From contig JBBCBC010000012.1 of the NCBI GenBank assembly GCA_037126765.1, forward strand, positions 6,696,001-6,760,000: a stretch of DNA of 64,000 nt, in the 5' to 3' direction. The position numbers and the translations under genes were made by a program. This document shows, piece by piece, positions 46,453 through 56,551 of this stretch (its first letter is position 1; each line of letters opens with the position of its first letter). Below the pieces are notes generated by a model that searched no databases, had not been told where the DNA came from, and saw only the letters and a program-made list of their open reading frames with translations. The stretch comes from Stenogyne calaminthoides. Taxonomy: Eukaryota > Streptophyta > Magnoliopsida > Lamiales > Lamiaceae.

Positions 46453-47820
46453 GGCAGTGAAAACAAGATTACGCCAATATCCCCTAAAATATATAACAGA
46501 TCTAGAGTGTTATAATGCAGTGAAAACGATACAGATATATTCCTTTAGCTTTTTTTCTCGGTTTCCTTGTTAAATTTAGTGGTAAAATTCAAGCAATTTT
46601 TCAATCTGTGTAGAGTATAATGCTAATTGTTGTTCATTCATTGTACTCTAAAAAACAAGTATCATACGATTTACTATTATTTAAAATAAATAACATATTT
46701 ATTTTATGGAAATCGTGTTTAGCACACGCGTCAATACTTTTTTTTTCTTTACTTTAAGTCATCTATAGTGCTACCTCACTAGTAAAAGGACTTTGACCTC
46801 TCTTTCTTTTTTCTGCATTTGGCTAAAATAATTTCACTCTTAAAAACTACCTACTTTTAATTGTTAATAATTCTCTAATAATTTCTATATTCTTATCATT
46901 TTTTAAAAGTAAAAGCAATTGTTTCGGAGTATCTCTCTAAATAAACTGACATTTTTTCATTAATATATGGATTGAGCTGAAATGATCATCAATAAACATC
47001 AATTTATATGTCCAGTATAAACTCTTCTTTGAAATTTGTTCATATTATGAAATTGGTACTATTAAATTTATAAATTGATATAATTATTTTTATAAATTAA
47101 TATCTATAATATTTAATGCTATAATATCAATTGATAAGTATAATAATATCAATTAATAAATATTATAATATTAATTTATAAATATAATGATATAAATTTC
47201 ATATTATAAATAAATTTTATCGAATACCTATTCTATGTATTGACATATGATCACTTCCTAGGGATTGGAAAATGAAGTTGTAATCAATTATAAGGCACCT
47301 CATGCTTATGCATGGGTTTAATTTACTCACTAGAGAATAATAAGAGTCAATGAGCTCTGCTCTTCTAGAACATCAATGATGATCATTCATAGCGGTGTTT
47401 AAACATTGGATATATAAATGTTGATATTTAAGATTGTTATGGGTCATTTTTAAATTGGAGAGAGAGAAAAATAGAGAAAATATTTTTGACTAAAAAATAA
47501 ATAAAAAAGAAGTGTTGGTGGAACCCATAAAAATTAAGTATATGGATGAAGAATCAACCATTGAGAGAGTGTGTGTTTAAACAATTGAGAATATAAAAAT
47601 AAGTGATGTGGAGATGATGTGGAGGAGAGAGAATTGATGAATATATGATTAATAACAAATTATTGTTGTCTTTTTTACAAATTGCAATATGCACTATTTT
47701 TAAAATAAATGCAATTTGCATTAGTAAAAATTGACAAATTACAACCCTGACTCATTTTTTTTAAATCTTTATATCAAATTTCTTTAGTTTGATGTTTGCT
47801 AAAATACTTTTAACAGGTAA
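46453..47820. other. Intergenic sequence, AT-rich
   Basis: No gene or element ends identified. An A/G-rich segment at 47455-47640 (GGAGAGAGAG, GATGTGGAGATGATGTGG) resembles the purine-rich part of common plant miniature elements, but the ends are unclear. Confidence 0.45.
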
Positions 47821-47955
47821 AGTATTATGTGCACCATGCACGTTCGCCGTACACTACTATTATTATTGCTTGTAAGGATTAACACTTTATAAATGAAGTA
47901 TTGATTCTTATAAGTAATAGTGGTATACAATGAACATGTTGCACATAATACTTTT
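47821..47955. mobile_element. Fold-back miniature element
   Basis: About 135 bp forming one large imperfect palindrome. The left arm starts AAAGTATTATGTGCACCATG and the right arm is its inverse, ending ATGTTGCACATAATACTTT. A half copy is embedded at about 25905-25985. No target duplication could be fixed. Confidence 0.65.
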
Positions 47956-48325
47956 CCCTTTTAGCATTGTAGTATATACAACATATTATTTGTAAACTAT
48001 ATTTAACCTAAAAGTTTCATAAAAAACGAGTCTCGAGTTGAAATCAATCACTTTTTACTAATACAAATTGTATTTTGTTAAAAAAACTAGTATAAATTGC
48101 AATTTGTAAGAAAATAACAATGAGTCATTCTCATGTGCACCCCATACATCAATTCAAATTAATGCAATTAAATTTAATTTTAATTTGAATTTGAATGAAC
48201 TATGCACTCTAAAGCCTAAACCCTAAAGAATGAACCATAATTAAGCCATAGGTATATGAAAATTGATTATGGATGGATTTTCATGGTTAAGTACACGTCA
48301 TCACTCCACTTTTTCATTTTACATT
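47956..48325. other. Intergenic sequence upstream of the CASP-like gene
   Basis: AT-rich. A stretch at 48125-48240 resembles one half of the element at 45756 (GTGCACCCCATACATC, GAATGAACCATAATT). No other gene. Confidence 0.45.
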
Positions 48326-48332
48326 TATATAA
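48326..48332 (+). promoter_or_regulatory. Possible TATA box of the CASP-like gene
   Basis: TATATAA lies about 200 bp before the start codon. A pyrimidine-rich patch (CTTCTCTTCTTCTTCTTCG, 48470-48489) follows, as often found in plant core promoters and 5' leaders. The start site of transcription is not known, so this is a positional guess. Confidence 0.35.
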
Positions 48333-48528
48333 TAAGATTCCGTGTGACAAGTAAGCGCCTTAAATTCAGAACCTACCCTTTCTCCACAACTTAGGTAAAC
48401 ATCCACCGCGTTTGGCCCCCATATCTTAAATTCCCTCTAATTGTACCATATAACTACCCACCATTATCACTTCTCTTCTTCTTCTTCGTACCATTGCATT
48501 CAACTACAAAATTAATTCACAGCGCAAA

Positions 48529-49920
48529 ATGGCCACTCAAGTCGAGAAATTCCCAAACAGCCCTCCCCATCCTCTCTCCTTCGTTTCCCAAATTGCCCTC
48601 AGGATTTCCGCCTTCGCTGCCACACTTTCCGCCGCCTGGATAATGCTGACATTGAAACAGACTTCGGTTGTTTTCGGCATCAAAGCGCAGGCGCGATACA
48701 GTTACTCCCCTGCTTTTAAGTACGGTTTCACTTCTCTTTCTTTGTTGTTTTTTTTTTTTTTTAAATTGCGGTTTTGGTGACGCTTTTGAATTACGTACGA
48801 ACTGCAGGTTCTTTGCGTATGCGAATCTGATTGTGTGCGCCTTCACTATGATGTCGCTGTTTATTGCCTTTGTCCTCGCTAAAAAGGCAGTCCATCCTAC
48901 CTACTATTTCTACATGTTTCTCCATGATTTGGTAACTTCCATTTTTAATATTGGATGAGTTTATTAAGAACCTAATATTTTGAAAACAATGCTTCTTTTT
49001 GTTGTTGTTATAGATTTGGAAATCATTTGTTTAGCCTAAATAATATATTTCTGAATTAATTGCATTTTTCGGAGGATTTTTGTCTCAAGAGAATGATAAT
49101 TTTATTAACAATTTTGATTGATCCCATCGGAAATTTCGATCAAAATTAATGGATGTTGATGGGCTTAAAATACAAGCACCTTTTAAGAATTTTACAAAAT
49201 TGTTTTTTTTAATTGATCCCATGGACATTCGAAATTCCGGTCTAAGTCAATGTTTACCACTGTGACCAAAATTGTTTAAAAATGATTATTTTTAAACACG
49301 TGGTACCTAAAATTTTTGTGAAATATTCATGTGGGACTAGTAATGCAATTTATACCTAATTTTCTGGATCATTACATCTTTTATGATGTCAAAAAAAAAA
49401 AAAAACGAAAAAAAATGGTAGTACAAAATGAAATAAATGGTGTTAAAAATGATACAGAAGCTTAATATATAATGGTAGAACTTTACCTCATGACTAAAAC
49501 TGTTTAATTGTCCTTTCAAAAAAAAAGTGTTTAATTGTTAAAGAAAACATTTATTGGGACTATTGAAATTGTTAAAAAAAAAAGAATTGTTTTGGTAGGG
49601 ACATTTAAGAATGAGGGTTCACTTTTTATATTCTAATTTGAATTTTTCTTGGAAACCATAGTACATATATATCAATTGAAACAAAATAAATTTGGCAGGC
49701 TATGACAATCTTGTTGATGGCTGGGTGCGCAGCGGCGACCGCCGTCGGCTACATCGGAAAATACGGCAACAGCCACGCCGGATGGGCGGCGATCTGCCCC
49801 TACTTCGCCAAATTCTGCAACAGAGCCACCGCTGCTTCATCGCTCGCCTACGTCGCCTTTCTTTTCTATCTCATTCTCACTGTCATCTCTGCCAATAGCT
49901 CGCGTTACATCCATCTCTGA
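48529..49920 (+). CDS. CASP-like protein, four-transmembrane (CASPL1-type), three exons
   Basis: The exons are 48529-48719, 48808-48931 and 49699-49920. Both introns (88 and 767 bp) have GT-AG ends and rejoin in frame to give 178 residues. The hydrophobic segments fall at about 18-42, 65-88, 101-124 and 148-170, with short cytoplasmic ends, as in the CASP/DUF588 family. Family marks are Arg25 in the first membrane helix (QIALRIS), SPAFKFFAYAN before helix 2, Asp104 in helix 3 (FLHDLAM), and GW with two cysteines (Cys138, Cys145) in the second outer loop. CASPs form plasma-membrane scaffolds that guide Casparian-strip lignin. CASP-like members act in other membrane domains, often with unknown roles. 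The CASPL1 subgroup is inferred from overall likeness. The start is the first ATG in the open exon, and the length is typical. It is the only intact host gene in the window, with no neighbour to suggest a partner. Confidence 0.93.
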
Positions 49921-50361
49921 AGTGTCTGTTTTGAAACACAACTTACGCATAAGAAATGTTTTTTTTTTTTTTAAATAGCTGCGTCTAACTAGCTTTAAAA
50001 AAATGCTTCTAACTAGCTTCTAGCTGAGTTTCAAAACTGGCCTGAAGTCTAATTTAGATGCTAATAGTATCATGTGTGTAGTAATCGAACTTGTTAATTA
50101 ATTTGGATATAATTAGTAGGTTTATGTGAAATATATATGTAAATGTTGTTTAATTGTTAATGTGGAGAGATTGGCTTGGGTTTTATTTTGTGGATTTTGC
50201 ATCGATGAAATGCAATTTGTGAAAAGTATAAACGAGCTAATTTATAATTAATTTGGTTGCTTTAATGTTATATTTTATATTGTGATATTCTGGATATGTA
50301 TATAGCAATTGCTTTAAATAGCATTGATGAGGATTTGAACACCTAATTGATAATGTGTAAG
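49921..50361. other. 3' flank of the CASP-like gene
   Basis: The 3' untranslated region must lie here, but no canonical AATAAA was found close to the stop. T-rich and TAATTT-rich stretches at 49955-50160 are possible polyadenylation regions. A short CTTCTAACTAGCTT repeat occurs at 49985-50025. Confidence 0.5.
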
Positions 50362-50649
50362 TGATGCAGGGAGAAGCGTGAACAAACGAAACAACCTTCT
50401 TAATTTCCGTTGATTCTCATTGGAATACCGACAAAGATGAATAAAACGAGACTCTCTCGATTTTTTTAATTCATATTCAACTTAACTTAACTGACTGAAA
50501 ATATTACAAATGACGTTGCTTAAATAATAAAATCCTAACACTAATTACGGTAATATAATAAATACTAATAAATTACATTAATTATTAATTTCCTAATTAC
50601 ATTGTGATTATAATAAATTAAGATCTTCATCACGATCTCATCTCCATCA
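50362..50649 (-). repeat. 3' LTR of the Gag-only element
   Basis: 288 bp, collinear with 52190-52464 over phrases such as TCCGTTGATT, TTAACTGACTGAAAA, TATTAATTTCCTAATTA and AATTAAGATCTT. Small indels and substitutions show moderate age. Confidence 0.82.
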
Positions 50650-50674
50650 TTATCTTCCTCTTTGAAACGATTCG

Positions 50675-51106
50675 TCAATCGGAATCGATCTCATCTCCAG
50701 ATGGATAAAAGGAAGTCACCAAGCAGATAATAAGCTCAAAAATGTCGGACGCTAGAGTATGGCTCAAAACTTTGAGGCGATAAGCAAATGGAGTTTTCAA
50801 AGGGCAATCGATAAAATAATTATCATGATTAATATAAAAATAATAATTATTTTGCGATGCAAAATCAACCTGTGGGTCAGGATATGGTTTCTCTGGAACT
50901 AAGACATCTTCGTACTTTGTCTCATAAACAGAAAAAAACTCATCAGAGTCCGTATCATATATTGGACAAGAATCTTCACCGGGCTCAGTATCATAAATGG
51001 GAAGCACGGGATCACTTACGAGTTGTTCCTCCTCTTCATTGTAAATAGCATGAAAATAGGAAGGCCCAAGTTCACCAACAAGAGGAGCAGGCTGCTGACT
51101 TTCCAC
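50675..51106 (-). CDS. Acidic second ORF of the Gag-only element
   Basis: A 143-codon frame on the minus strand, starting near 51106 and ending just before the polypurine tract. It is strongly acidic, with repeated motifs PIYDTEPGED and PIYDTDSDEF separated by short linkers, and its C-terminal half is hydrophobic in patches (FELIICLVTSF). Phrases of the (V/I)YDT(D/E) kind are found downstream of Gag in other plant LTR elements, but I know no assigned function. It overlaps the end of a preceding frame (to 51016), so it may have been continuous with Gag before a frame change. Confidence 0.5.
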   Translation of the reverse strand: MESQQPAPLVGELGPSYFHAIYNEEEEQLVSDPVLPIYDTEPGEDSCPIYDTDSDEFFSVYETKYEDVLVPEKPYPDPQVDFASQNNYYFYINHDNYFIDCPLKTPFAYRLKVLSHTLASDIFELIICLVTSFYPSGDEIDSD

Positions 51107-51940
51107 TTCATACGTAGAAAAAGACCCACTCTTACTAGAATGAAATGGCCCATTATCAAAATAACCATCTGGCCCATTAAAAAATTGGATCCGTAATGTA
51201 TAAAAGGGTCATCAACGTTAAGCCCAACATCTTCCAACTCTCTTAAAGGCCTAACTTTACTAACAAAAAGATTGAGCCCACTTCGGTTGTCATTGTCCAC
51301 ATCCTGATGGAAATAATCATTGGGCCCTACAGAGTCATGACCGAAAAAGAACTTTTCCGTGCAAAGCCCATTAATGCCTAGGGCACCACTACGGACAGCG
51401 GATTCAAGAACGCACTGGTCTGCACGAACTGCCGCTGCAGAGTCCTTCGCGGTGGGGCGATTCGTCGCCGGTTCGTGGTGGTTGAGCGGCGGCCATCTGG
51501 CGAAAGGCGGTGGAGGGTGGCCATCGGTTCGCGGTTGTGGCGGCTGGTGGCGCGACGGGGAGATGCCGATCGGTGGGTGCATCAGGCGCGACAGACTGCG
51601 AGGGACGCCGATCGACGGACGACTTTATTACTTCGGGCGCAGATGCAGTGCCTTGAGGCTGGGGGCGATGGTATCGCTTGCAGGTACCCTGTCTATCTTG
51701 AGATTTCTGAAAATTTGGGTGTGCGTAATTTGTTGGGAGAAACTCACGGTGGAAATGCTTTTTGAATTTGTCCCATTCAGTAATTTTGGGTTTACCTTGA
51801 CGGGATCGGTCGTATTTCAGGCGTTGCCACCACAAGGAGGTGCGGTCCTGGAGGCGCTTTGTCACCATAGAAACACGGCGGTCCATCGGAATTCTGTGAA
51901 ACTCCAGTGCTTTTTCACAGGTTCGGATCAATATAGGCAA
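51016..51940 (-). pseudogene. Gag-like ORF of the Gag-only element
   Basis: Frame 51940-51404 (178 codons) contains a Retrotrans_gag-type core: CEKALEFHRIPMDRRVSMVT, LWWQRLKYDR, ITEWDKFKKHF and REFLPTNY. This is the layout of gypsy-type Gag capsid regions, with WW and FLP(T/N)Y as the clearest marks. It is followed by a Pro/Arg/Ala-rich tail. A second frame (51582-51016) continues downstream after a frame change at about 51410-51580. No CCHC knuckle is seen. The GC-rich tail (51400-51620) also opens frames on the plus strand, which I treat as antisense artefacts. Confidence 0.72.
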
Positions 51941-52189
51941 TCATCTTGTCTATTGCATCCGTGAAATTCTGGTAGGGGTACTGGAAAACCAGACAAGACA
52001 AGGGCGGTGAATCACGGCGGCGGTGGGGTGGAAGGTAACCCCTATCCCTGTCGTGAATCGTTGTTTGTTGTGCACGTAGTGACTGAACAGATTGGACAAC
52101 AATCGCGATCTGTCTTTCAATTTCTTCATCTACCGGGCATTACGACGGGGAGGCATCAAAAGGAGCGTACCGTGACTCTGGATATCAAC

Positions 52190-52464
52190 TGATGCAGAAT
52201 AACCTTCTCAATCTCCGTTGATTTCCGTTTGAAATACGAGACAACGGCGAAAATAAAATTTAACTGACTGAAAAATTTTAAAAATATAATTAACCTAACT
52301 TAACCGAAATAATAAAACTACTAAATATTAATTACGATAATATAATAAATACTAATAAATTATGATAATATAATAAATACTAATAAATCATATTAATTAT
52401 TAATTTCCTAATTATATTATAATTATAATAAATTAAGATCTTAATCACAATTTCATCTCCATCA
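52190..52464 (-). repeat. 5' LTR of the Gag-only element
   Basis: 275 bp, matching 50362-50649. Within it AATATAATAAATACTAATAAAT is locally duplicated (52334-52390). The primer-binding site lies directly to its left on the plus strand, at 52172-52189. Confidence 0.82.
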
Positions 52465-53148
52465 ATCAGTCTGCCAACTGAACTAAACTACCTAAATGAT
52501 GATTGACATGTACGTACGTAAACTGGCATTTGTAATTAGTTGTATAGAACCCCTGACATTTGAAATTAAACGGGGGTATTTTGCAAAAAGTTATGCTTAG
52601 AGTGAGTGATTTCTAAAAAAAAAAAAAAAATAATAATAAAAGTGATAAGTGTTTACAAAATCTTTAAAAAGTAATAGTTGAGTATTTGATAAAAAGTAAA
52701 AGAGGATGACTCACATGAACCAAATATATACATGAACTCTATCATTATTATGTGTAAAAATTATTATTGTTATTTGCAAAAAAATTCTCTTTTTAAAAAT
52801 ATAACGTAATTTTAACAGTGATATAAATTTTTTCTGCATAACAGTCAAGATTTGTATACATAACATGATGATTATTTTTTATATATAACAGTGATACTTA
52901 AAAAATCGAGTTCACGGTGAACTCGGGTTCACATAAATTTTTGTCAAAGTAAAATATTAGAGAAAAAGTAGAATCACATGGAAGTACATAACTCTCAACT
53001 TATAGTTTTTAGATTCTAAGCGATTAATTTAAGTTAAATCATCCAATTTGAAAACACTCAAATCACTTTTTAAGGCAAAAATTGATTAAACAATCAGCTT
53101 GAAAGCTCTCACAAACACCCCCTATATAGAAACCCTTTGGACATGTTT
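52465..53148. other. AT-rich intergenic sequence
   Basis: No gene. It has poly-A stretches (52616-52632) and a small palindrome, GAGTTCACGGTGAACTC, at 52908-52924. Confidence 0.5.
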
Positions 53149-53166
53149 GTTTTTGGCTTGAGGTTG

Positions 53167-53945
53167 TTAAGTTAAATTTTGTGAATAATAATATTTGTTT
53201 GTTTTTATATTGGATATGATGTGGCTAGGTAGAGCATGTCGTCTCGAAAGGTTTGTCTTCGTTGGAATGCGCTCCCAGATAGTTCTCCAAGCATGGACTC
53301 GTACTTTTGCTGGGATCGCCTTGTTCCAAATGAGTTTAAATTCTGGTTTCTCTTCAACATCCTCTCCCAGGGCCAGCCTAGAGATTCTTGAGTAGGCTTC
53401 CTTGGTAGAGTAAATTCCATTTGAAGATGCTTCCCATCTCCACCGATCAATCTCGCCATATTTCAATGGTACCTGTCTAAAACATCAATTAAAACATTCA
53501 GAAAAGGTTGTTCTCTCTCAAAGATAGCTCTCCTCCACTGCCACACCCATCTCCAACTTCCCTCCCTCCACTCTCCCATCTCACTCACCTTCACATATTT
53601 ATTTATGCACAGATTATACGGGTGTATCTCCTATCCACATGTCCTCCCAAAAAAGCGTGAGACTCCCATCCCCGACTACCTTCCCTATACCCGAGAAAAA
53701 CCAACTCCCACTCCCCTCCCCCACTGCTTTTAAAACCTCACCCCACCAACCTGATGGCTTCCTCACTCTTCCCCTACTCCCTCCCCTCGACTCAAACCCC
53801 CCAAGGATCTCCCCATCTAGATCTGACTACTCTCACCCAAAGGCTATCTTGTTCATTCAAAAATCTCCACACCCATTTGCTTAAGAGTTCTCTATTAAAC
53901 CACTCAAGATTCTTAACCCCCAGCCCCCCACAAGATTTTGAACTG
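53167..53945 (-). pseudogene. L1-type LINE ORF2 C-terminal remnant
   Basis: On the minus strand the first part (from about 53945) reads with phrases CGGLGVKNLEWFNRELLSKW and DSLWVRVVRSRWGD, typical of the region after RT in plant L1 elements. After several stops, 53466-53205 reads RWRWEASSNGIYSTKEAYSR, WNKAIPAKVRVHAWR and RIPTKTNLSRRHALP, the zf-RVT (RT zinc-binding) segment. The cysteines that should follow are missing because the sequence ends at the terminal repeat of the surrounding element. It is non-functional. It could equally derive from a domesticated LINE-like gene, but the stops argue for a remnant. Confidence 0.82.
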
Positions 53946-54071
53946 CAAATAGTTTCCCATTATTTTATAATTATTGTTAATTAGTGGGGTAATAATTTGA
54001 TGAACAAAAAGTAAAATTGAGAATGAATTTGTGTAAGGAAAATAGTGATATGATAATTTTTGGGGTGTAGG

Positions 54072-54434
54072 CAGGGACGGACTCAGAAATTTTGTCGAGG
54101 GGGCCCAATTTATAATATAGTATAATTAAATATTCTTTCAAATTTTTTATATATTTTCAAAAATTATTTGGACTAAATAAAGATAAAAACTCATATGAAA
54201 CGGTCTCATACATAAGACATGGTACAACCTAACATAAATAACACCCACCCTCCCATGATGTTAAAACGACATTGCACAAATTATGTCCCGTCTCACCGTG
54301 AAACAATCTCATGCACATGTGTCTTGATTATAAAATAAATATAAATAAATAAATATATATATATATATACACAAAGTTCAAGTGGGGCCAGGGGGGCCCA
54401 GTGACCCCTTGGCCCCAATACAGGTCCGTCCCTG
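54072..54434. mobile_element. DNA transposon with CAGGGACGGAC termini (copy 2)
   Basis: 363 bp, with ends CAGGGACGGACTCAGAA and GGTCCGTCCCTG. It matches 25664-26161 read in the opposite orientation (GTCGAGGGGG, CCCAATTTATAA, ATTATTTGGACTAAATA). Flanking 8-mers GGTGTAGG / GTTTTATG match only partly. An inner unit (about 54180-54330) is related to the 128-bp miniature element at 61785. Confidence 0.78.
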
Positions 54435-54562
54435 GTTTTATGTTTATAATAAGAATGAATGTATATTAATTTGGATTGAATATTAAATGTGTACGTAAAT
54501 ATGAAAAGTGGCCGGGATGGGGGAAGTTCATCTTCCATCCGGATCTCTCAAGCCAAAACAAA

Positions 54563-56546
54563 TGTTGGGAGATGAATTTTAATAAAAGATATATGATTTT
54601 GATTAAGATCCCAAAACCCCTGAGTATGACATGTTCAAGATGATCTTGATAGTTGAGTCAGGATTCAGTTTTAGAGTATTCAGGATGTTATCTGCAAAAT
54701 GTATAGTCGTGATATAGTTCGATGATAGGTTAGAAGACTCAAGAACTCAAGATGTTTCAAGAAACCGGTTTCAAGATGAAACCAAGTTTCAAGATTCGAG
54801 AGAAATCGAGTATCTGAAGACTCAGTTTGAAACAGAGATATCAAGACTCAAGATGATATCGAGGAATCAAGACTCAAGATGAAGATTCAAGATCGGGCCA
54901 AGATAACTCGTAAGACTCAAGACTCGAAGACTCAAGACGCAAGATCAAGATCAAGAATCAAGATCAAGAATACTAAAGGCACATTAATTACTGAAGACTC
55001 AGTAATGTACTGAATGTTACGAGGCACTGAATATATCTATCTGAAGGATGCAATACTGAGGAGATCGCAATTCCTTAGAAAATAGATATTTGCCAAGACA
55101 TTCAAATGCAGACAAAAGGAACTAAGTCAGAAGTGTTGTTAAGGTTATATCAAACTCAGAGTTTGTAACCAAAAGAGTCGTTGAAGGTGTCTACCTTTAA
55201 TTGGGGACAAAAGTCAAAAAGAGGAAGACAACATTGTACCATACATCGACATCGACAAAGGACAAAGTCACCGAAAAGATGTCAGAAGTACAAAAGTTCC
55301 AGACTGCAAAAAGTGAAGATCGGCTACATGAAAGGCTATTGCCTAAAACGTGTTAGGGAGGTTCAAACCCTAAAATATAGTCGTTCCTCACACACCATAA
55401 GAGGAAACTCACGAAACTATCTCTCCAACGGATAGTTTTCAAAAGTAACCTTGGTGCTTGCCTATAAATACTGGTGACCCTCTACATTGTAAGGTTACGG
55501 GAAATTTATACGCAACTCAAGAGCTCAAACTTATTCTTGCAAAAGTTAAAGCACTAAAAAAACCTAGAATTTCCCAAGTGCTTCTATATTGAAGAGAGCT
55601 CACTATACTAAGCCTAGCTTGATAAGAATTATCCAAAGCTTAGTCGAGATATCCTAACCCTTTGCATTGTGCTTCATTGTAAAGGATATCTCATCCTAGT
55701 TGGAAACCAACCGAGAAACAAACCCTTGAGAAGGTAGTTGGAGTGTGTTTGTTGGTGAGAAGAGTTGTAAAGAGTTAGTAAACTACGCGGAGTAGTCAGA
55801 AAACTCTAGAGGAGAAGTTAGTAAGCCATAGGGGTAGTCTGAAAGCTTGTTTGTGTTGAGTAAGTAAACTACGGAGGTAGTCAGAAAACTCAAGGTCGGG
55901 TTGAGTAAGTAAACTACGTGGAGTAGTCAAAAAACTCGGGCCGAGTTGAGTAAGTAAAACTACGGAGGTAGTCGAAAAGCTCGGCGATTAGTGAATTTCT
56001 CTCGAGGATCGAGAGAGAGGGATGAGGAGCTTGAGTCTCTGAACCACTATAATTGATGTGTTCTTTATTGCTTTCCTTGCATTGACTTGTTTTTTAAAGC
56101 ATACTTTTCACTGATATTCAGTTGGAATCAATCCACTGAAGTTGCATGTAAATTGAATCACAGCTTAATCACTATTTCATAAAGGGAAGGTTTTCAGCAA
56201 AGCTAAAACGAGTATAAACTAAGGGCCAACCATTCCGCACATCTGAGTAGCTAAAACAGATAATTACCAAACTGAATTTACTCTTCTGAGGGTTCAGTAA
56301 GTTAGTTATCTGATCCAAGCGACTCAATATCTGACACTCAGGACTTAGTTGAGATTATCTGAGGTATCTGAAAGCACCAGATCACTTTGCCTCGATGAGA
56401 CTTTGACTCGGAGCGATCCGTGGCTTCTCGAACCTAATTTTCGTGATTATCCGACTCAAGTGACCTCGATGAAAAAAGTTTTAAAAACACTAAACACGTG
56501 TATTCCCCCCATACACATGTAAGACTCGTTTGCACCGGGACTAACA
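54563..56546 (+). mobile_element. Solo LTR (family D)
   Basis: 1984 bp, beginning TGTTGGGAGATGAATTTT and ending GGGACTAACA, flanked by an exact 5-bp duplication ACAAA (54558-54562 and 56547-56551). A plus-strand TATA box TATAAATA (55463-55470) is followed by a leader-like stretch, which suggests the orientation. It contains a dispersed CAAGACTCAAGA-rich zone (54725-54975) and a 43-bp tandem repeat. No internal region is nearby, so this is a solo LTR. Superfamily is not determined. Open frames inside (such as at 55181) have no known domain. Confidence 0.85.
55770..55985. repeat. Minisatellite, about 43-bp unit, in solo LTR D
   Basis: Five imperfect units share GAGTAAGTAAACTACG and GGAGTAGTCAGAAAACTC. 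It lies downstream of the TATA box, so it would be in the transcribed part of the LTR. Confidence 0.85.
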
Positions 56547-56551
56547 ACAAA

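Larger units (their letters stand above)
50362..52464 (-). mobile_element. Gag-only LTR retrotransposon (TR-GAG-like), 2.1 kb
   Basis: Direct terminal repeats lie at 50362-50649 and 52190-52464. They start TGATGCAG and end CTCCATCA, giving TGATG...CATCA termini. Beside the right repeat the minus strand reads TGATATCCAGAGTCACGG, an initiator-Met-tRNA-like primer site. Beside the left repeat it reads AAAGAGGAAGATAA, a polypurine tract. These fix the element as minus strand. The interior codes for a Gag-like protein and a second acidic ORF, with no protease, RT or integrase, so it would need enzymes from another element. The five bases on each side (GTAAG / ATCAG) do not match well, so the duplication has decayed or the ends are off by a few bases. 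Confidence 0.8.
53149..54562. mobile_element. TIR element of the GTTTGTTTTGG family carrying a LINE fragment
   Basis: The left end is ACATGTTTGTTTTTGGCTTGAG and the right end CTCAAGCCAAAACAAA, an inverted pair of about 17-20 bp. Inner phrases near the right end (ATATTAAATGTGTACG, CCATCCGGATCTCTCAAG) parallel the right end of 46085-46452, so they are one family. Between the ends lie a LINE ORF2 remnant (53167-53945) and a separate DNA transposon (54072-54434). No target duplication is evident, and the right end abuts the solo LTR at 54563. Confidence 0.6.

Noticed and set aside
51359..51964. 201-codon plus-strand ORF
   Set aside because: It is antisense to the Gag-like frame of the Gag-only element, shows no known domain, and overlaps a GC-rich tail that opens several frames.
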